From Fulvivirga ulvae (GTDB lineage: Bacteria > Bacteroidota > Bacteroidia > Cytophagales > Cyclobacteriaceae), in NCBI RefSeq assembly GCF_021389975.1, contig NZ_CP089981.1, positions 6,907,501 to 6,971,500 on the forward strand: 64,000 bases of DNA, in the 5' to 3' direction. Below, in pieces: positions 35,546 to 43,781 of this stretch. The position numbers and the translations under genes were made by a program. The notes beneath the pieces were generated by a model that was given only the letters and a program-made list of their open reading frames with translations, had not been told where the DNA came from and did no database searches. The first letter of the stretch is position 1. Each line of letters opens with the position of its first letter.

Positions 35546-35940
35546 TACTTCAGGTTTTTAATGTCCGTGGCATTAAAGCTGTCCTTGCCAAAGTATTTTT
35601 TAGCGTTTGTGGCCGTAAGCCTTCCAAACTGGCCGTCCACGCCATCCCGGTTTTTGCCTGTCCTGCCCAATGAAGCGCCTTTTCTCTTCAATGCCCTCTG
35701 AAGGATCTCAACATCCGGGTGACAAGTTCCATAGCTCAATGGGTAGGCATTGCTCACACACTTAAAGCCTGATGAAGTTTGTTTACTTTGACCTGATGAG
35801 GTAGTAGCATATCCATCATCGGCCTTTTCCCTTTTCTTTTTTCGGTAATACCATATACCAGCCCCTAGCGTAGCGGCTACTAACACCCCGCCACCAATCC
35901 AGAGCAGGTTGTTATCTATTTTGAAATTCTCGTTTTTCAT
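35545..35940 (-). CDS. Membrane-anchored peptidoglycan-binding-like protein 2
   Basis: The 131-residue protein has an N-terminal helix (LLWIGGGVLVAATLGAGIWYY), a Ser/Thr-rich linker and a domain with YPLSYGTCHPDVEILQRALKRKG and DGQFGRLTATNAKKYFG. This is again a PG_binding-like pattern and probably a paralogue of the neighbour at 35117. The leader AACCAATAACAACC precedes the ATG. Confidence 0.65.
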   Translation of the reverse strand: MKNENFKIDNNLLWIGGGVLVAATLGAGIWYYRKKKREKADDGYATTSSGQSKQTSSGFKCVSNAYPLSYGTCHPDVEILQRALKRKGASLGRTGKNRDGVDGQFGRLTATNAKKYFGKDSFNATDIKNLK

Positions 35941-35975
35941 GGTTGTTATTGGTTAAAATCTTGTTATTGCTTTTG

Positions 35976-36461
35976 TCAAGGCCTTCTGTAAGCAGGTTTG
36001 TTTTTGACTATTTCCAGCACCTTTTTGATCTCCGAAGAGGACAGGCGATCATAGAAAACATCGATCAGGTTGCCATCAAGGTCATTGTAAGCACGGCTGA
36101 CCTGGGAGACCTGTACTTTGTCTTTCAGCTTCCTCAGGACTGCATATATCTTGTTCTCATCGTCATTGATAATCCCCCAGGCATCCTGTATTTCCGTTGC
36201 ATATCGCCTGGCGGCCTCCTGGGTAAGTACTATGATCTTGCCCCCGACATCTTTTTGTACTTTGTCCTTGTAATGAATATCAAAGGCCTCACTGGCCGAG
36301 AGTCCTGCTGATCCGGAGTTGGTTTCCTTTTGCAGTTCTTCCAAAAGCCTAGAGGCCAGCTTGTCCTGCTGCTTCCGTTTCCAGGTCAGCAATAAGCTAG
36401 CTGCCAATAGCGTTGCTGCTGTTATCCCGGTGATTTTAAGTGTGTCTTTATCTATTCTCAT
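35976..36461 (-). CDS. N-terminally anchored protein, 161 residues
   Basis: One N-terminal helix (ITGITAATLLAASLLLTW) is followed by a helical soluble domain (FDIHYKDKVQKDVGGKIIVLTQEAARRYATEIQDAWG). No family recognised. Its start overlaps the preceding gene by 4 bp. Confidence 0.55.
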   Translation of the reverse strand: MRIDKDTLKITGITAATLLAASLLLTWKRKQQDKLASRLLEELQKETNSGSAGLSASEAFDIHYKDKVQKDVGGKIIVLTQEAARRYATEIQDAWGIINDDENKIYAVLRKLKDKVQVSQVSRAYNDLDGNLIDVFYDRLSSSEIKKVLEIVKNKPAYRRP

Positions 36462-36904
36462 TTCAGTAGTTTGATTAACCTTCCCTGGGGTGTGGCTAGC
36501 ATCGCCACATCAACCGCATCCGTTCGTTTTGCCGTATTGAACAATATGTAAAGAATAGCAGCCAGCACACCGGCAAGCGTAACCGGAATGGCAATGGACA
36601 GGGTTTTTGTCAGCCCTTTGCCAAAGCCGAGGATGTTATCGCCAATACTGGTGATATCCGCTACCGCACGGGAAGCGGCAGAGGATACATCCAGCTTGTT
36701 TTTGGTCAGCCACTTGTTGAAGTCCCCATTGGTGGTGCATGAGCTGGAGCCATTGGCCTGCCAGGTGACCAGCCAGATTGTCCTGGCATTATCTGTACCT
36801 ACTTCTCTTTTGAGCTTGTCATAATACCCGCGCCATAAATCACAAGGGCTGTCAGGCTCAGGGATCACAAAGGTTTTATTACCGATCTTAATTGTTGTTG
36901 CCAT
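36458..36904 (-). CDS. C-terminally anchored protein, 148 residues
   Basis: The soluble N-terminus (IKIGNKTFVIPEPDSPCDLW, AS paired Cys) and central region (SSSCTTNGDFNKWLTKN) are followed by an amphipathic stretch (SIGDNILGFGKGLTKTL) and a membrane helix (IAIPVTLAGVLAAILYILF). No family recognised. It overlaps the upstream gene by 17 bp. Confidence 0.55.
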   Translation of the reverse strand: MATTIKIGNKTFVIPEPDSPCDLWRGYYDKLKREVGTDNARTIWLVTWQANGSSSCTTNGDFNKWLTKNKLDVSSAASRAVADITSIGDNILGFGKGLTKTLSIAIPVTLAGVLAAILYILFNTAKRTDAVDVAMLATPQGRLIKLLK

Positions 36905-37082
36905 ATTCTATTTGCTTTACCTTTTCAGTGATGTCCGATTTGGATAAGCCCATTTCTTCAAGCATCTTCTTAACCTTTCTCTTCATTATGGCTTCCTTTT
37001 CCAAAGCCTGTTGGCGGTCATAGTTGATGTAACCCTGCCTGCCAAGCCAGAAGCCTACGGCCAGTGCTGCTATAGTTTTCAT
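36888..37082 (-). CDS. Small membrane-associated protein, 64 residues
   Basis: A short hydrophobic N-terminus (MKTIAALAVGFWLGRQG) is followed by a basic helical tail (KEAIMKRKVKKMLEEMGLSKSDITEKV). The C-terminus overlaps the next gene by 17 bp. Function unknown. Confidence 0.5.
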   Translation of the reverse strand: MKTIAALAVGFWLGRQGYINYDRQQALEKEAIMKRKVKKMLEEMGLSKSDITEKVKQIEYGNNN

Positions 37083-37095
37083 AAACCCCGGATCT

Positions 37096-37536
37096 TTATT
37101 TTACTTTTTGAAGCCTTCGGAACCCCAATACTTTGGAAGCCAGATAAGGAGCAATACAAACCTTGTTGTTCTGGTTTCCTCCAAGGCAATAGATGTAGCG
37201 CTTGTCTTCGGAATAGCTGATAAACAGGGCTACATGGCCTTTCCAGCTTGAGGGGCTTTCGCGCCAGAAAACCACGACATCACCAAGCTGCGGTTCGCTA
37301 TGGATCACCTGTCCCTGGTGTAGCCACGACCGGGCATTGGCTTTTTTCGACCTTTGCAGCCCCGCCTTCATGGCACACCAGTTCATGAAGATGGAACACC
37401 ATGCGGTCTCATCTGAAATGATGCCCCTGAAACCTGTTTCCCAGGCGTAGTTTATAATCGTAGGATTGTGAAGCCTTCCGGGCTGCTCCTGCACCCCGTA
37501 CTGGCTCAATGCGATGTTAATGAGTTGATTGTTCAT
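37096..37536 (-). CDS. NlpC/P60-like peptidoglycan hydrolase (TIGR02594 type)
   Basis: The 146-residue soluble protein has IALSQYGVQEQPGRLHNPTI, ISDETAWCSIFMNWCAMKAG (catalytic Cys), QPQLGDVVVFW-like segment, and GHVALFISY (catalytic His). The match to the TIGR02594 endopeptidase family, common in Bacteroidota phages, is clear. It has no signal peptide, so it is either released by a holin or carried in the particle. An AACAACAACA leader precedes the ATG. Confidence 0.85.
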   Translation of the reverse strand: MNNQLINIALSQYGVQEQPGRLHNPTIINYAWETGFRGIISDETAWCSIFMNWCAMKAGLQRSKKANARSWLHQGQVIHSEPQLGDVVVFWRESPSSWKGHVALFISYSEDKRYIYCLGGNQNNKVCIAPYLASKVLGFRRLQKVK

Positions 37537-37585
37537 TGTTGTTGTTATTGAATTATGTTGAGTTTGTGAGCTTTGAATACTTTCC

Positions 37586-39268
37586 CTATCCGGTTTCCTT
37601 TGGGATCAGGGCATAGCTGTCCAGTTGCCGGTAAGAAACCAGGATGGTGGCCGTCTGTCCGGGTTGTAAATGAAACTGCCAGAACGAGTGCCCATCGAGT
37701 TTGAAGCCTTTCATTGGCACGGTAATGATGTTCTGGAAATGCCTGGTGCTGCGGTATTTTTCCAGTGAAAAGGTGAAAGCTTTTTCTTTTCCGGAGATTG
37801 TTTTTTCTGTGGCCGTTAACGTGGGGACGCGCTGGTGCATGTCCATGATAAACCTGACCTGCTCGATAACGGCAGGTGCGTGGCGGAAATGCCTGTTTTT
37901 TTCGGCATAATCTGCATCTATCACCACTGGTGGTTTACCTGATGAAACCGTAGCACTTCCTAACTCCTGAGAAGTAGTCAATACTGCCCCGGAGCTATCG
38001 AAAGCCAGGGCGTTGACGGCTTCTAATGCCAAGTCCTCACTAAAGGAACCATCTGCTTGCAGCGTTTTCAAAGAAGCCCCGTCAGTCAGCGATAGCTTTT
38101 CGTTTTCAGGATTGAAGGCCATAGCCAGAATATTGTTCCCGGCCTCCGTTTCCGAACGGATTTGATAAGTTGTTACATCAATGCTAACAAGGGTGGCCGA
38201 GGAACTTGAAGCTACCCAAAGGCATCCTGCATTCGCATCAAATACCAGGTGACTAGCACTATCAGGCAGGCCTTCTGTTGTAGCTATTCTGGAATGGCTT
38301 TTATTATAAATTCCAAGGCTCGTGCTTCCTGAATAAGTAACAAACACATCTCCATTGTCCGGGCTTACAGCCAGGCCAATGGGAGGCTCAGGGGATTCAA
38401 GACTCTCAACTACCTGATGTGTGTGCCCGTCCATAACCAATACTTTCCTGCTGACCAGGCAGGCGACATAAAGTTTATTATTGACCCTGTTGAATGCCAG
38501 GGCTACGGGCCGTTGTGCATCCAGAGGAATGGTAGCAGTCTGCACATTGTTGGCATTGATGACACTAACAGTATCAGAGACCGATCCTGCCACATAGACT
38601 TTCCCGAAATCAGGGCTGGCAGGGTTATCATGAATGGCCAATGCCACGGGGGAAACAACACCTGGATACGTATCCTCCAATGTAATGGTAGCCACTAGTT
38701 TTCCGATATCTGAGAGTATCGATACGCTGTCTGAGAGCTGGTTGGCAACGTAAGCCAGGCCGTTCACCGGGTTAAAGGCAACATCCTGTGGGTGAACACC
38801 GGTTATGATGGTTGCCTGAATAGGTATCCTTTCCAGAACGGGGTTATCGCCCTGTCCCCAAAGTGTAACTTCCTCAGGCTGATCTGTAACGTTTGTCAGG
38901 GTTAATTGCGTAGTGCGTATATCATCTCCCAGGTTAAAGGCATTCTTCTTGAGGGCACGGCGCTCTTGGAATGCTGACAACATATTGGCACCTGCCTGCT
39001 CTATGTGACTAAGCTTTTTTGGGGGCTGGCAATCTGCTACATCTATCACACCCTGCTTGGTTCCATACCTTTTGAGGTCGCTGACAAGCTGGTCGTTTCG
39101 TTGATCGGGTGTACAGGTTAGGTTATAGGCATCTTCCTGTCCATTTACATCTATCTGTCGCCGGGTTGGTGCCAGCCTTTCTTCGTCCTTCTTCAGTGCC
39201 AGGGAACAAACCAAGCCTGCCCCGAGAGAGGCCATCAGTATAAGTCCTTTTTTGAGGTTCCTATCCAT
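37586..39268 (-). CDS. Beta-propeller protein split into a structural beta-sandwich
   Basis: The 560-residue protein has an N-terminal membrane helix (LILMASLGAGLVCSLAL) and a helical segment to about 110. A strand pair follows (TTQLTLTNVTDQPEEVTLWG, about 119-138), then a YVTN/NHL-type beta-propeller (about 150-440; repeats such as HPQDVAFNPVNGLAYVANQLSDSVSIL and PVALAFNRVNNKLYVACLV). The C-terminal beta region (about 465-550) has FTFSLEKYR, FQNIITVPMKGF and LQPGQTATILVSY. The flanks resemble the 291-residue protein at 42906, so the propeller seems inserted into a shared fold. It may be a particle spike or receptor-binding protein; that is inference. Confidence 0.65.
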   Translation of the reverse strand: MDRNLKKGLILMASLGAGLVCSLALKKDEERLAPTRRQIDVNGQEDAYNLTCTPDQRNDQLVSDLKRYGTKQGVIDVADCQPPKKLSHIEQAGANMLSAFQERRALKKNAFNLGDDIRTTQLTLTNVTDQPEEVTLWGQGDNPVLERIPIQATIITGVHPQDVAFNPVNGLAYVANQLSDSVSILSDIGKLVATITLEDTYPGVVSPVALAIHDNPASPDFGKVYVAGSVSDTVSVINANNVQTATIPLDAQRPVALAFNRVNNKLYVACLVSRKVLVMDGHTHQVVESLESPEPPIGLAVSPDNGDVFVTYSGSTSLGIYNKSHSRIATTEGLPDSASHLVFDANAGCLWVASSSSATLVSIDVTTYQIRSETEAGNNILAMAFNPENEKLSLTDGASLKTLQADGSFSEDLALEAVNALAFDSSGAVLTTSQELGSATVSSGKPPVVIDADYAEKNRHFRHAPAVIEQVRFIMDMHQRVPTLTATEKTISGKEKAFTFSLEKYRSTRHFQNIITVPMKGFKLDGHSFWQFHLQPGQTATILVSYRQLDSYALIPKETG

Positions 39269-40046
39269 GGGCTTCTATTTTTCGAGCATTTTGGTTGATA
39301 AAGTCTATGATGTCGCGTGTACGGGTGACATGGGCTTTCCCTACGGTTTCAGGATGCAGGCCAAACACCTTGGTAGCGGCATACACGGCTTCGATCCGGG
39401 GAAAGCCCATATCCAGGTAAATCTGGAGGGCGGCCAGGTCTGCAGGTTTTTCTTCGCGTGTAGGGATCACAAAATGTTGCCGTTCATGCAGAAGGATGAA
39501 AAACCTGATAGGAACGGTAAACTGTCTGAACAGCTTTTGGGAGACCTGAATGCGCCCCGTAGCCCGATGTGTCCTGGCAGGGGTAACCAATCGCCTGCCG
39601 GCATCGTCCAGGATCTCAGGCAGGTACTGGATCAAAAACTCGCTGTCTTTATTGTGGTGGAAACCAACGGGTGTATAACCGGCCTTCTGCGAAAACTTCT
39701 GCGCAAAGTCTATGAAGCGATGTACCTCCGGCTGCGCCCACACCTGGGCGGGTATCATCTTGTGGACATCAAAACCGGTGAGCCGGAAACTAGTGTCATC
39801 ACCGGTGCGCTTGTTGTACAGTTCCACCTCCAGGGCTTTTGGGGACAGAGGCATGGGAATATCTATTTCCCTGAAAGCTTCTTTCCCGCTAAAGGCTTCC
39901 CTTTTGAAGGCCACTTTTCGCCTAAAATAATGACTGTTGGGTTTTGAAGGGTCGTAAGCCCTAATGCCCAGAACTACAGGCTTGCGGACTGTAATGCCCA
40001 GCCTGATGGTAAAACGCTTGTGATTGGCAGGTATCGGGATGATCAT
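39261..40046 (-). CDS. Beta-domain protein with an HExxH zinc-peptidase motif
   Basis: The 261-residue soluble protein has an N-terminal beta-rich domain (1-90; RFTIRLGITVRKPVVLGIRAYD, ALEVELYNKRTGDDTSF). A helical C-terminal domain has LLHERQHFVIP (HERQH, 187-191) and a downstream EEKPADLAALQIYLDMG that could hold the third ligand. This fits a small metallopeptidase, perhaps for particle maturation, but no family was recognised. It overlaps both neighbours (4 and 8 bp). Confidence 0.6.
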   Translation of the reverse strand: MIIPIPANHKRFTIRLGITVRKPVVLGIRAYDPSKPNSHYFRRKVAFKREAFSGKEAFREIDIPMPLSPKALEVELYNKRTGDDTSFRLTGFDVHKMIPAQVWAQPEVHRFIDFAQKFSQKAGYTPVGFHHNKDSEFLIQYLPEILDDAGRRLVTPARTHRATGRIQVSQKLFRQFTVPIRFFILLHERQHFVIPTREEKPADLAALQIYLDMGFPRIEAVYAATKVFGLHPETVGKAHVTRTRDIIDFINQNARKIEAHG

Positions 40047-40444
40047 AAAGCAGGCTGTATGGTTTTGTTCTTTTTGATCTGGGTAAAGCCAAGGATTAAA
40101 ATACCGGCTACAATGACACCTCCGACAATCAGCATGGTGTTGTCTTTCTTGGGTTCCTCGTCGTTACTATCGTCATATCCGGCACCTCCAACCGACACCT
40201 GGTAATCCGAAGGGGTTTCACTGCCTTTTTTAGTAAAAAGGCCTGCCACATTATTGATCGTGTCGCCCAGCCCCGGGGAGCTGAGTAAATCCATAAGTCC
40301 CCGTCCGGGCTTTCGCCCTTCGGCCTGGCGCTGCGCTTTCCTTTCCTGGCGGCGGGCTTTGGCTTTTTTTCCGAAGAATAAAAAGTTGTCATAGCCGTCT
40401 TCCGGATCTCGCATCATTAAAAATTCTGTTTCTCCTGTTATCAT
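40043..40444 (-). CDS. C-tail-anchored basic protein with a GKK motif
   Basis: The 133-residue protein begins with an acidic-aromatic segment (EDGYDNFLFFGKKAKARRQE) and a basic stretch. A variable linker and a C-terminal membrane helix (MLIVGGVIVAGILILGFTQI) follow. The motif D-x-F-L-x2-G-K-K-x-K-x-R is shared with the protein at 41168. Possible role in linking particle membrane to nucleic acid or shell. Confidence 0.6.
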   Translation of the reverse strand: MITGETEFLMMRDPEDGYDNFLFFGKKAKARRQERKAQRQAEGRKPGRGLMDLLSSPGLGDTINNVAGLFTKKGSETPSDYQVSVGGAGYDDSNDEEPKKDNTMLIVGGVIVAGILILGFTQIKKNKTIQPAL

Positions 40445-40456
40445 AGGTTGTCTGTT

Positions 40457-40684
40457 TTAAAGGGTATATAAAATCCTGAGGGTTGAACCTGCTGCCTGGT
40501 AAGGGACGGCCTGGTAGGGTTTGCCAACGAACGGATAACTTTTGGCCTCGCCCACTACAAGTGCAACACCGTTTACCTGGACTGTGCCAGTGCCGACATT
40601 CTTTACCGATGCGAAGAGAAAACCTGTTGGCAGTTCTCCATCTCCTGTCACTTCCTGTTCTATCGCTTGCGCCAGTATGCCCAT
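40457..40684 (-). CDS. Small beta-rich protein, 75 residues
   Basis: No membrane helix. GFLFASVKNVGTGTVQVNG, followed by LVVGEAKSYPFVGKPYQAVPY and STLRILY, is a compact beta-sandwich pattern like small phage spike-base or decoration proteins. No family recognised. It is followed 12 bp later by the next gene. Confidence 0.55.
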   Translation of the reverse strand: MGILAQAIEQEVTGDGELPTGFLFASVKNVGTGTVQVNGVALVVGEAKSYPFVGKPYQAVPYQAAGSTLRILYTL

Positions 40685-40685
40685 A

Positions 40686-41171
40686 TCATTGCATATTTCT
40701 CTTTCGTTTGACCATCACTACCAGGGCTATTGCCCCCACTGCAGCACCGATCAGGATATACTGATTTGTCTTTTTGCCAGCAGGCTGGCTGTCTTCCTGC
40801 TCCGGCTGGCTATCCAATTTCGCTTCCGGAGCAAGCATAGTGGCCTGCATTTCCCTGTTCCTTGGAGGTGTAGGGCGCACAAGCTCCATGGCGGGGCCGG
40901 CTTTCGATGCACTGGTGGCCGACTTGATCCCCAGCTTTACTATTTTGCCCTTTGTTTTTGACTGTGATTTTTCTTCCTTTTGCTGGCTGCGCTTCTTTTT
41001 AAGCAGCTTCTTTTTGAGCATCAGGCTGGGCGCGCCCAGGCGAACGATGCTTTTGAAAAGCCCTCGTTTTTTGATCTTCTTGCGGAACTTCTTTAGGAAA
41101 TGGTCATACAAAACATCATCCCTGTAGAAGTCATCATAATCCCCGTATATGCGTGGCTCCATTACTGTCAT
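40686..41171 (-). CDS. C-tail-anchored very basic protein
   Basis: The 161-residue protein has an acidic-aromatic start (YGDYDDFYRDDVLYDHFL), a strongly basic middle (KKFRKKIKKRGLFKS, KKKLLKKKRSQQKEEK), a Pro/Glu linker and a C-terminal helix (NQYILIGAAVGAIALVVMV). The layout matches its neighbours at 40043 and 41168. A nucleic-acid-condensing or scaffold role is possible. Confidence 0.6.
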   Translation of the reverse strand: MTVMEPRIYGDYDDFYRDDVLYDHFLKKFRKKIKKRGLFKSIVRLGAPSLMLKKKLLKKKRSQQKEEKSQSKTKGKIVKLGIKSATSASKAGPAMELVRPTPPRNREMQATMLAPEAKLDSQPEQEDSQPAGKKTNQYILIGAAVGAIALVVMVKRKRNMQ

Positions 41172-41587
41172 GCTGCGGCGGTTTTAATGGCTGCTACCGG
41201 CCTGGTCTTGGCATTCATTTGTGTCCATACAAATCCCCCGATCAGCAGTACACCCACCGCAATAAATAAAGTGTTGTTTCCCATTCCTGCCTGCTGGGGC
41301 GTGCCGGCCTGGTTTGTTTGTTGGGGTTGGGAATTGGCAGACGGTGCCGATTGCTGTTGCATGGGAGGCTGGCTCGTTTGCGTGGGCATCATGGACTGTT
41401 TCATCAAAATGGTTTCCATACGCGTACGCTCGGTATCTGCCCGCCGCTCGTCATTCTTTAACCTTCGGCGCTCAAACCGTATTTCCCGCTTTTCCTTCTT
41501 TCGCTTCTTGCATTTTTTTCCACATAAGAAGTAGTCAAAATCTATATCGGATTGTCCTGTAAGTCCGTAATTTTTTTGTGATAGCAT
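41168..41587 (-). CDS. C-tail-anchored basic and Gln-rich protein with a GKK motif
   Basis: The 139-residue protein starts with SDIDFDYFLCGKKCKKRKKE, then basic EIRFERRRLKNDERRADTE, a Gln/Pro-rich linker (about 70-105) and a C-terminal helix (NTLFIAVGVLLIGGFVWTQM). It shares the D-x-F-L-x2-G-K-K-x-K-x-R motif with the protein at 40043. It overlaps the next gene by 4 bp. Confidence 0.6.
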   Translation of the reverse strand: MLSQKNYGLTGQSDIDFDYFLCGKKCKKRKKEKREIRFERRRLKNDERRADTERTRMETILMKQSMMPTQTSQPPMQQQSAPSANSQPQQTNQAGTPQQAGMGNNTLFIAVGVLLIGGFVWTQMNAKTRPVAAIKTAAA

Positions 41588-41604
41588 AGTTCGGTTTTAA
41601 TGTT

Positions 41605-42207
41605 TTAAATAGTCCCTGCTGTCAGGCTATGGGACTTCATAGTCCTTAAAAAATACCAGCCGAAAAGCAGGCCTGCCGCCACAAAGCCTATCACTTTGAT
41701 GGTTGCCATTTGGTTGGCATGTCTTCGGGCTTCTGCCTGCATGGCTGCAGCTTGTTGTTCCTGTTGTGCTTTGAAGGCGAACAGGGTATTCATCGTCTGC
41801 GCACCTGCCTGCTTCTTCATCATTTTCTTCTGCTGTGCATTTCCGAAAAGGTTCGCCACTGAACCAATCGCACCGGCAATGGCGCTAATCGGGTCAGTGC
41901 CCACAGTCACACCGCCACCACCCGCTGCCCCGAAACTGTCAAAGCCATCAACACCTTCAGGCACTACCTGGCGGGCTATGAGCCGGGCCAGGTCGAAAGC
42001 AAAGGCCTTATTGTTTTTGGCCATGGCTGCGATAACAGCATCGGTAAGGGTCTGGTAGGTAGAGGGTTCGCGTACCGTGAAGCCATATTTTTTTAGCAGG
42101 CCTTTCAGTTGTAAAGGCTCGTTGGCCAGCGCAATCCCCAAAAGGGAAAACACGGTCTCCGGCAGGATACCATTACTCTCCATTTTTGGTTTGACGATCT
42201 TAACCAT
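41605..42207 (-). CDS. C-tail-anchored protein with Gly-rich centre
   Basis: The 200-residue protein has a helical N-terminal domain (LPETVFSLLGIALANEPLQLKGLLKKYGF), a glycine-rich hinge (FGAAGGGGVTVG), a small hydrophobic patch (ISAIAGAIGSVANLFG), an Ala/Gln helix and a C-terminal membrane helix (MATIKVIGFVAAGLLFGWYFL). The GAIGSVANLFG-type patch resembles sequences in phage transglycosylase or virion membrane proteins, but I cannot name a family. It overlaps the preceding gene by 8 bp. Confidence 0.55.
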   Translation of the reverse strand: MVKIVKPKMESNGILPETVFSLLGIALANEPLQLKGLLKKYGFTVREPSTYQTLTDAVIAAMAKNNKAFAFDLARLIARQVVPEGVDGFDSFGAAGGGGVTVGTDPISAIAGAIGSVANLFGNAQQKKMMKKQAGAQTMNTLFAFKAQQEQQAAAMQAEARRHANQMATIKVIGFVAAGLLFGWYFLRTMKSHSLTAGTI

Positions 42208-42841
42208 GCTGGCCTACTTTAAGGGAGACTCCAACCAATACCCCGGCAGTAAGTGCCAGGCCGAAGATGAGCAGCAGCTCTCGGGTATTGACCCCGTCTG
42301 TTTTTCTCTCCTCTTTGTCCTGCATAGCCACGGCATCAGTGCCCTTTGATGACAGCTTGTTCCTTAGTTCTGCCCAGGCTGTTTGCAGGTCTGCGGCCAG
42401 GGATTTGTCAGCAGGGTTGGCGTTTGACTTGACTAGCAACTGCCGGTAAAGCTTTTCCAACTCATCAGTGGACATATCACGTATGCCTGCTAACGGTTCT
42501 TTTACTGCTGTGTCATAGTTACTATGGGCACACCCACAGTAGCTGTCCTCTGAGGTGCTGCCGCAATAACTGCAATAATGGTCTTCCGATGTCCCGGCAA
42601 TGCCCAGGAGGAGTTTCCTGTCCGGGTGGTGACGGAGCAGTTTGCGCACTGCCGGTCTGCCGTGTTCGCGGATCAACTGCCTGACCACTCCTGCAAGGTG
42701 TTCACTGCGCCGGGGCACGGCGTAGCCATAGTCCCTGATCAGCTTGAGAACCCCTGGGGTATTGCCCCGAACAATATAGTCTATGCGCCCTGTAGGCCGG
42801 GCGGCTGTTTTCTGTTGCATGATTTTACTGGTTATAGCCAT
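42200..42841 (-). CDS. C-tail-anchored protein with a cysteine cluster
   Basis: The 213-residue protein has a helical N-terminal domain (VLKLIRDYGYAVPRRSEHLAGVVRQLIREHG), a cysteine cluster (HYCSYCGSTSEDSYCGCAH) that could bind zinc, a helical stretch (STDELEKLYRQLLVKSN) and a C-terminal helix (ELLLIFGLALTAGVLVGVSL). The N-terminal part resembles the helical domain of the neighbour at 41605 in composition. Function unknown. Confidence 0.55.
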   Translation of the reverse strand: MAITSKIMQQKTAARPTGRIDYIVRGNTPGVLKLIRDYGYAVPRRSEHLAGVVRQLIREHGRPAVRKLLRHHPDRKLLLGIAGTSEDHYCSYCGSTSEDSYCGCAHSNYDTAVKEPLAGIRDMSTDELEKLYRQLLVKSNANPADKSLAADLQTAWAELRNKLSSKGTDAVAMQDKEERKTDGVNTRELLLIFGLALTAGVLVGVSLKVGQHG

Positions 42842-42905
42842 AAACTAAGCAGCCAAAGCGGTAGCTCTGGCTGCATAACTACCCGGAGGGGTTGGATTCT
42901 GAAGG

Positions 42906-43781
42906 TCAGCGTTTACGCTTTACCGGAGGCCTGTTTTTAAGCCTTGGTTTTGGCTTAACTCGTGCTTTGACCGGTCGTCTGCGAACCACTTTTTTGACCT
43001 TCCTCACCGGCTTCCTCACCTTACGCTTTTTGCGCATCAGGTCTATCTGCGGTAGCCCGGTAGTCCTTGGAGTACGGCTAAGCTCCGCCACATTATGCCC
43101 CTGAAGCAGGTTGCCCAGGTTCGCACGTGCCTTAATGGTAAAGGTGAATACCACTGTTACACCAGGTTTTACTAAAACGCGCATGGAATCCTGCCCGGTA
43201 ACGTCCATTTCGAAGTGCGCGTCATCGATCAGGGTTTGAGCAAAGTTCTGTGGTGATGTAGCATTCCTGGGCTGGTAGACCCTGATAGTGTTGGAACCCG
43301 TAGCAGTTCTCCTGGAAATCTTCAGGATATTGTCAAACTGAAGCGGATTTGAAACACTCATCTTCATACCCGCCAGCTTGAAAGGAAAAGATTTGCTTTC
43401 TTCCCTCACTTCTTTGTGGGAGCTTTCCCCAACGGTTACTGTTAGCCCTGCAGGCTGGTCGGCTTCCTCGTTGGCACCAAAAATCACCGCTTCGGATTCC
43501 TCGCTGCCGGTATTGGTCACCACAATGGTCAGAGTCCTGTCGTTAGGGTCGATACGGCCTACCGTGACAGGGGCGGGTTCGTAGCTGTCGTAGTCATCTT
43601 CGTACCCGTCGATGTATTCTACTTCTTCTTCCTCGTAGTCATCATCATAGGCATCTTCTTCGTAGCCTTCCAGGCCACTGTCGAAGTCATCTTCATCCAG
43701 GTATTCGTCTGAATAGTAATCATCATACATGTCTTCGGCCTCATCTTCGTAGGCCGATAGTTCATCATCGTAATCTCTCAT
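42906..43781 (-). CDS. Candidate main structural protein with acidic head and basic tail
   Basis: The 291-residue protein has a highly acidic first 70 residues rich in Asp, Glu and Tyr, and a beta-rich core (about 75-220). The core has RTLTIVVTNTGSEESEAVIFGAN, LQFDNILKISRRTATGSNTI and VLVKPGVTVVFTFTIKA. The C-terminus is strongly basic (RKKRKVRKPVRKVKKVVRRR). No membrane helix. The core looks like a beta-sandwich shared with the 560-residue propeller protein. A capsid or nucleoprotein role is my inference. The leader CCAATAACAACAACAACAC precedes the ATG. Confidence 0.6.
   Translation of the reverse strand: MRDYDDELSAYEDEAEDMYDDYYSDEYLDEDDFDSGLEGYEEDAYDDDYEEEEVEYIDGYEDDYDSYEPAPVTVGRIDPNDRTLTIVVTNTGSEESEAVIFGANEEADQPAGLTVTVGESSHKEVREESKSFPFKLAGMKMSVSNPLQFDNILKISRRTATGSNTIRVYQPRNATSPQNFAQTLIDDAHFEMDVTGQDSMRVLVKPGVTVVFTFTIKARANLGNLLQGHNVAELSRTPRTTGLPQIDLMRKKRKVRKPVRKVKKVVRRRPVKARVKPKPRLKNRPPVKRKR

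Noticed and set aside
39252..39947. 231-codon plus-strand frame opposite the HExxH protein
   Set aside because: It lies wholly opposite a gene that is coupled to its neighbours by short overlaps; no domain is visible in the plus frame.
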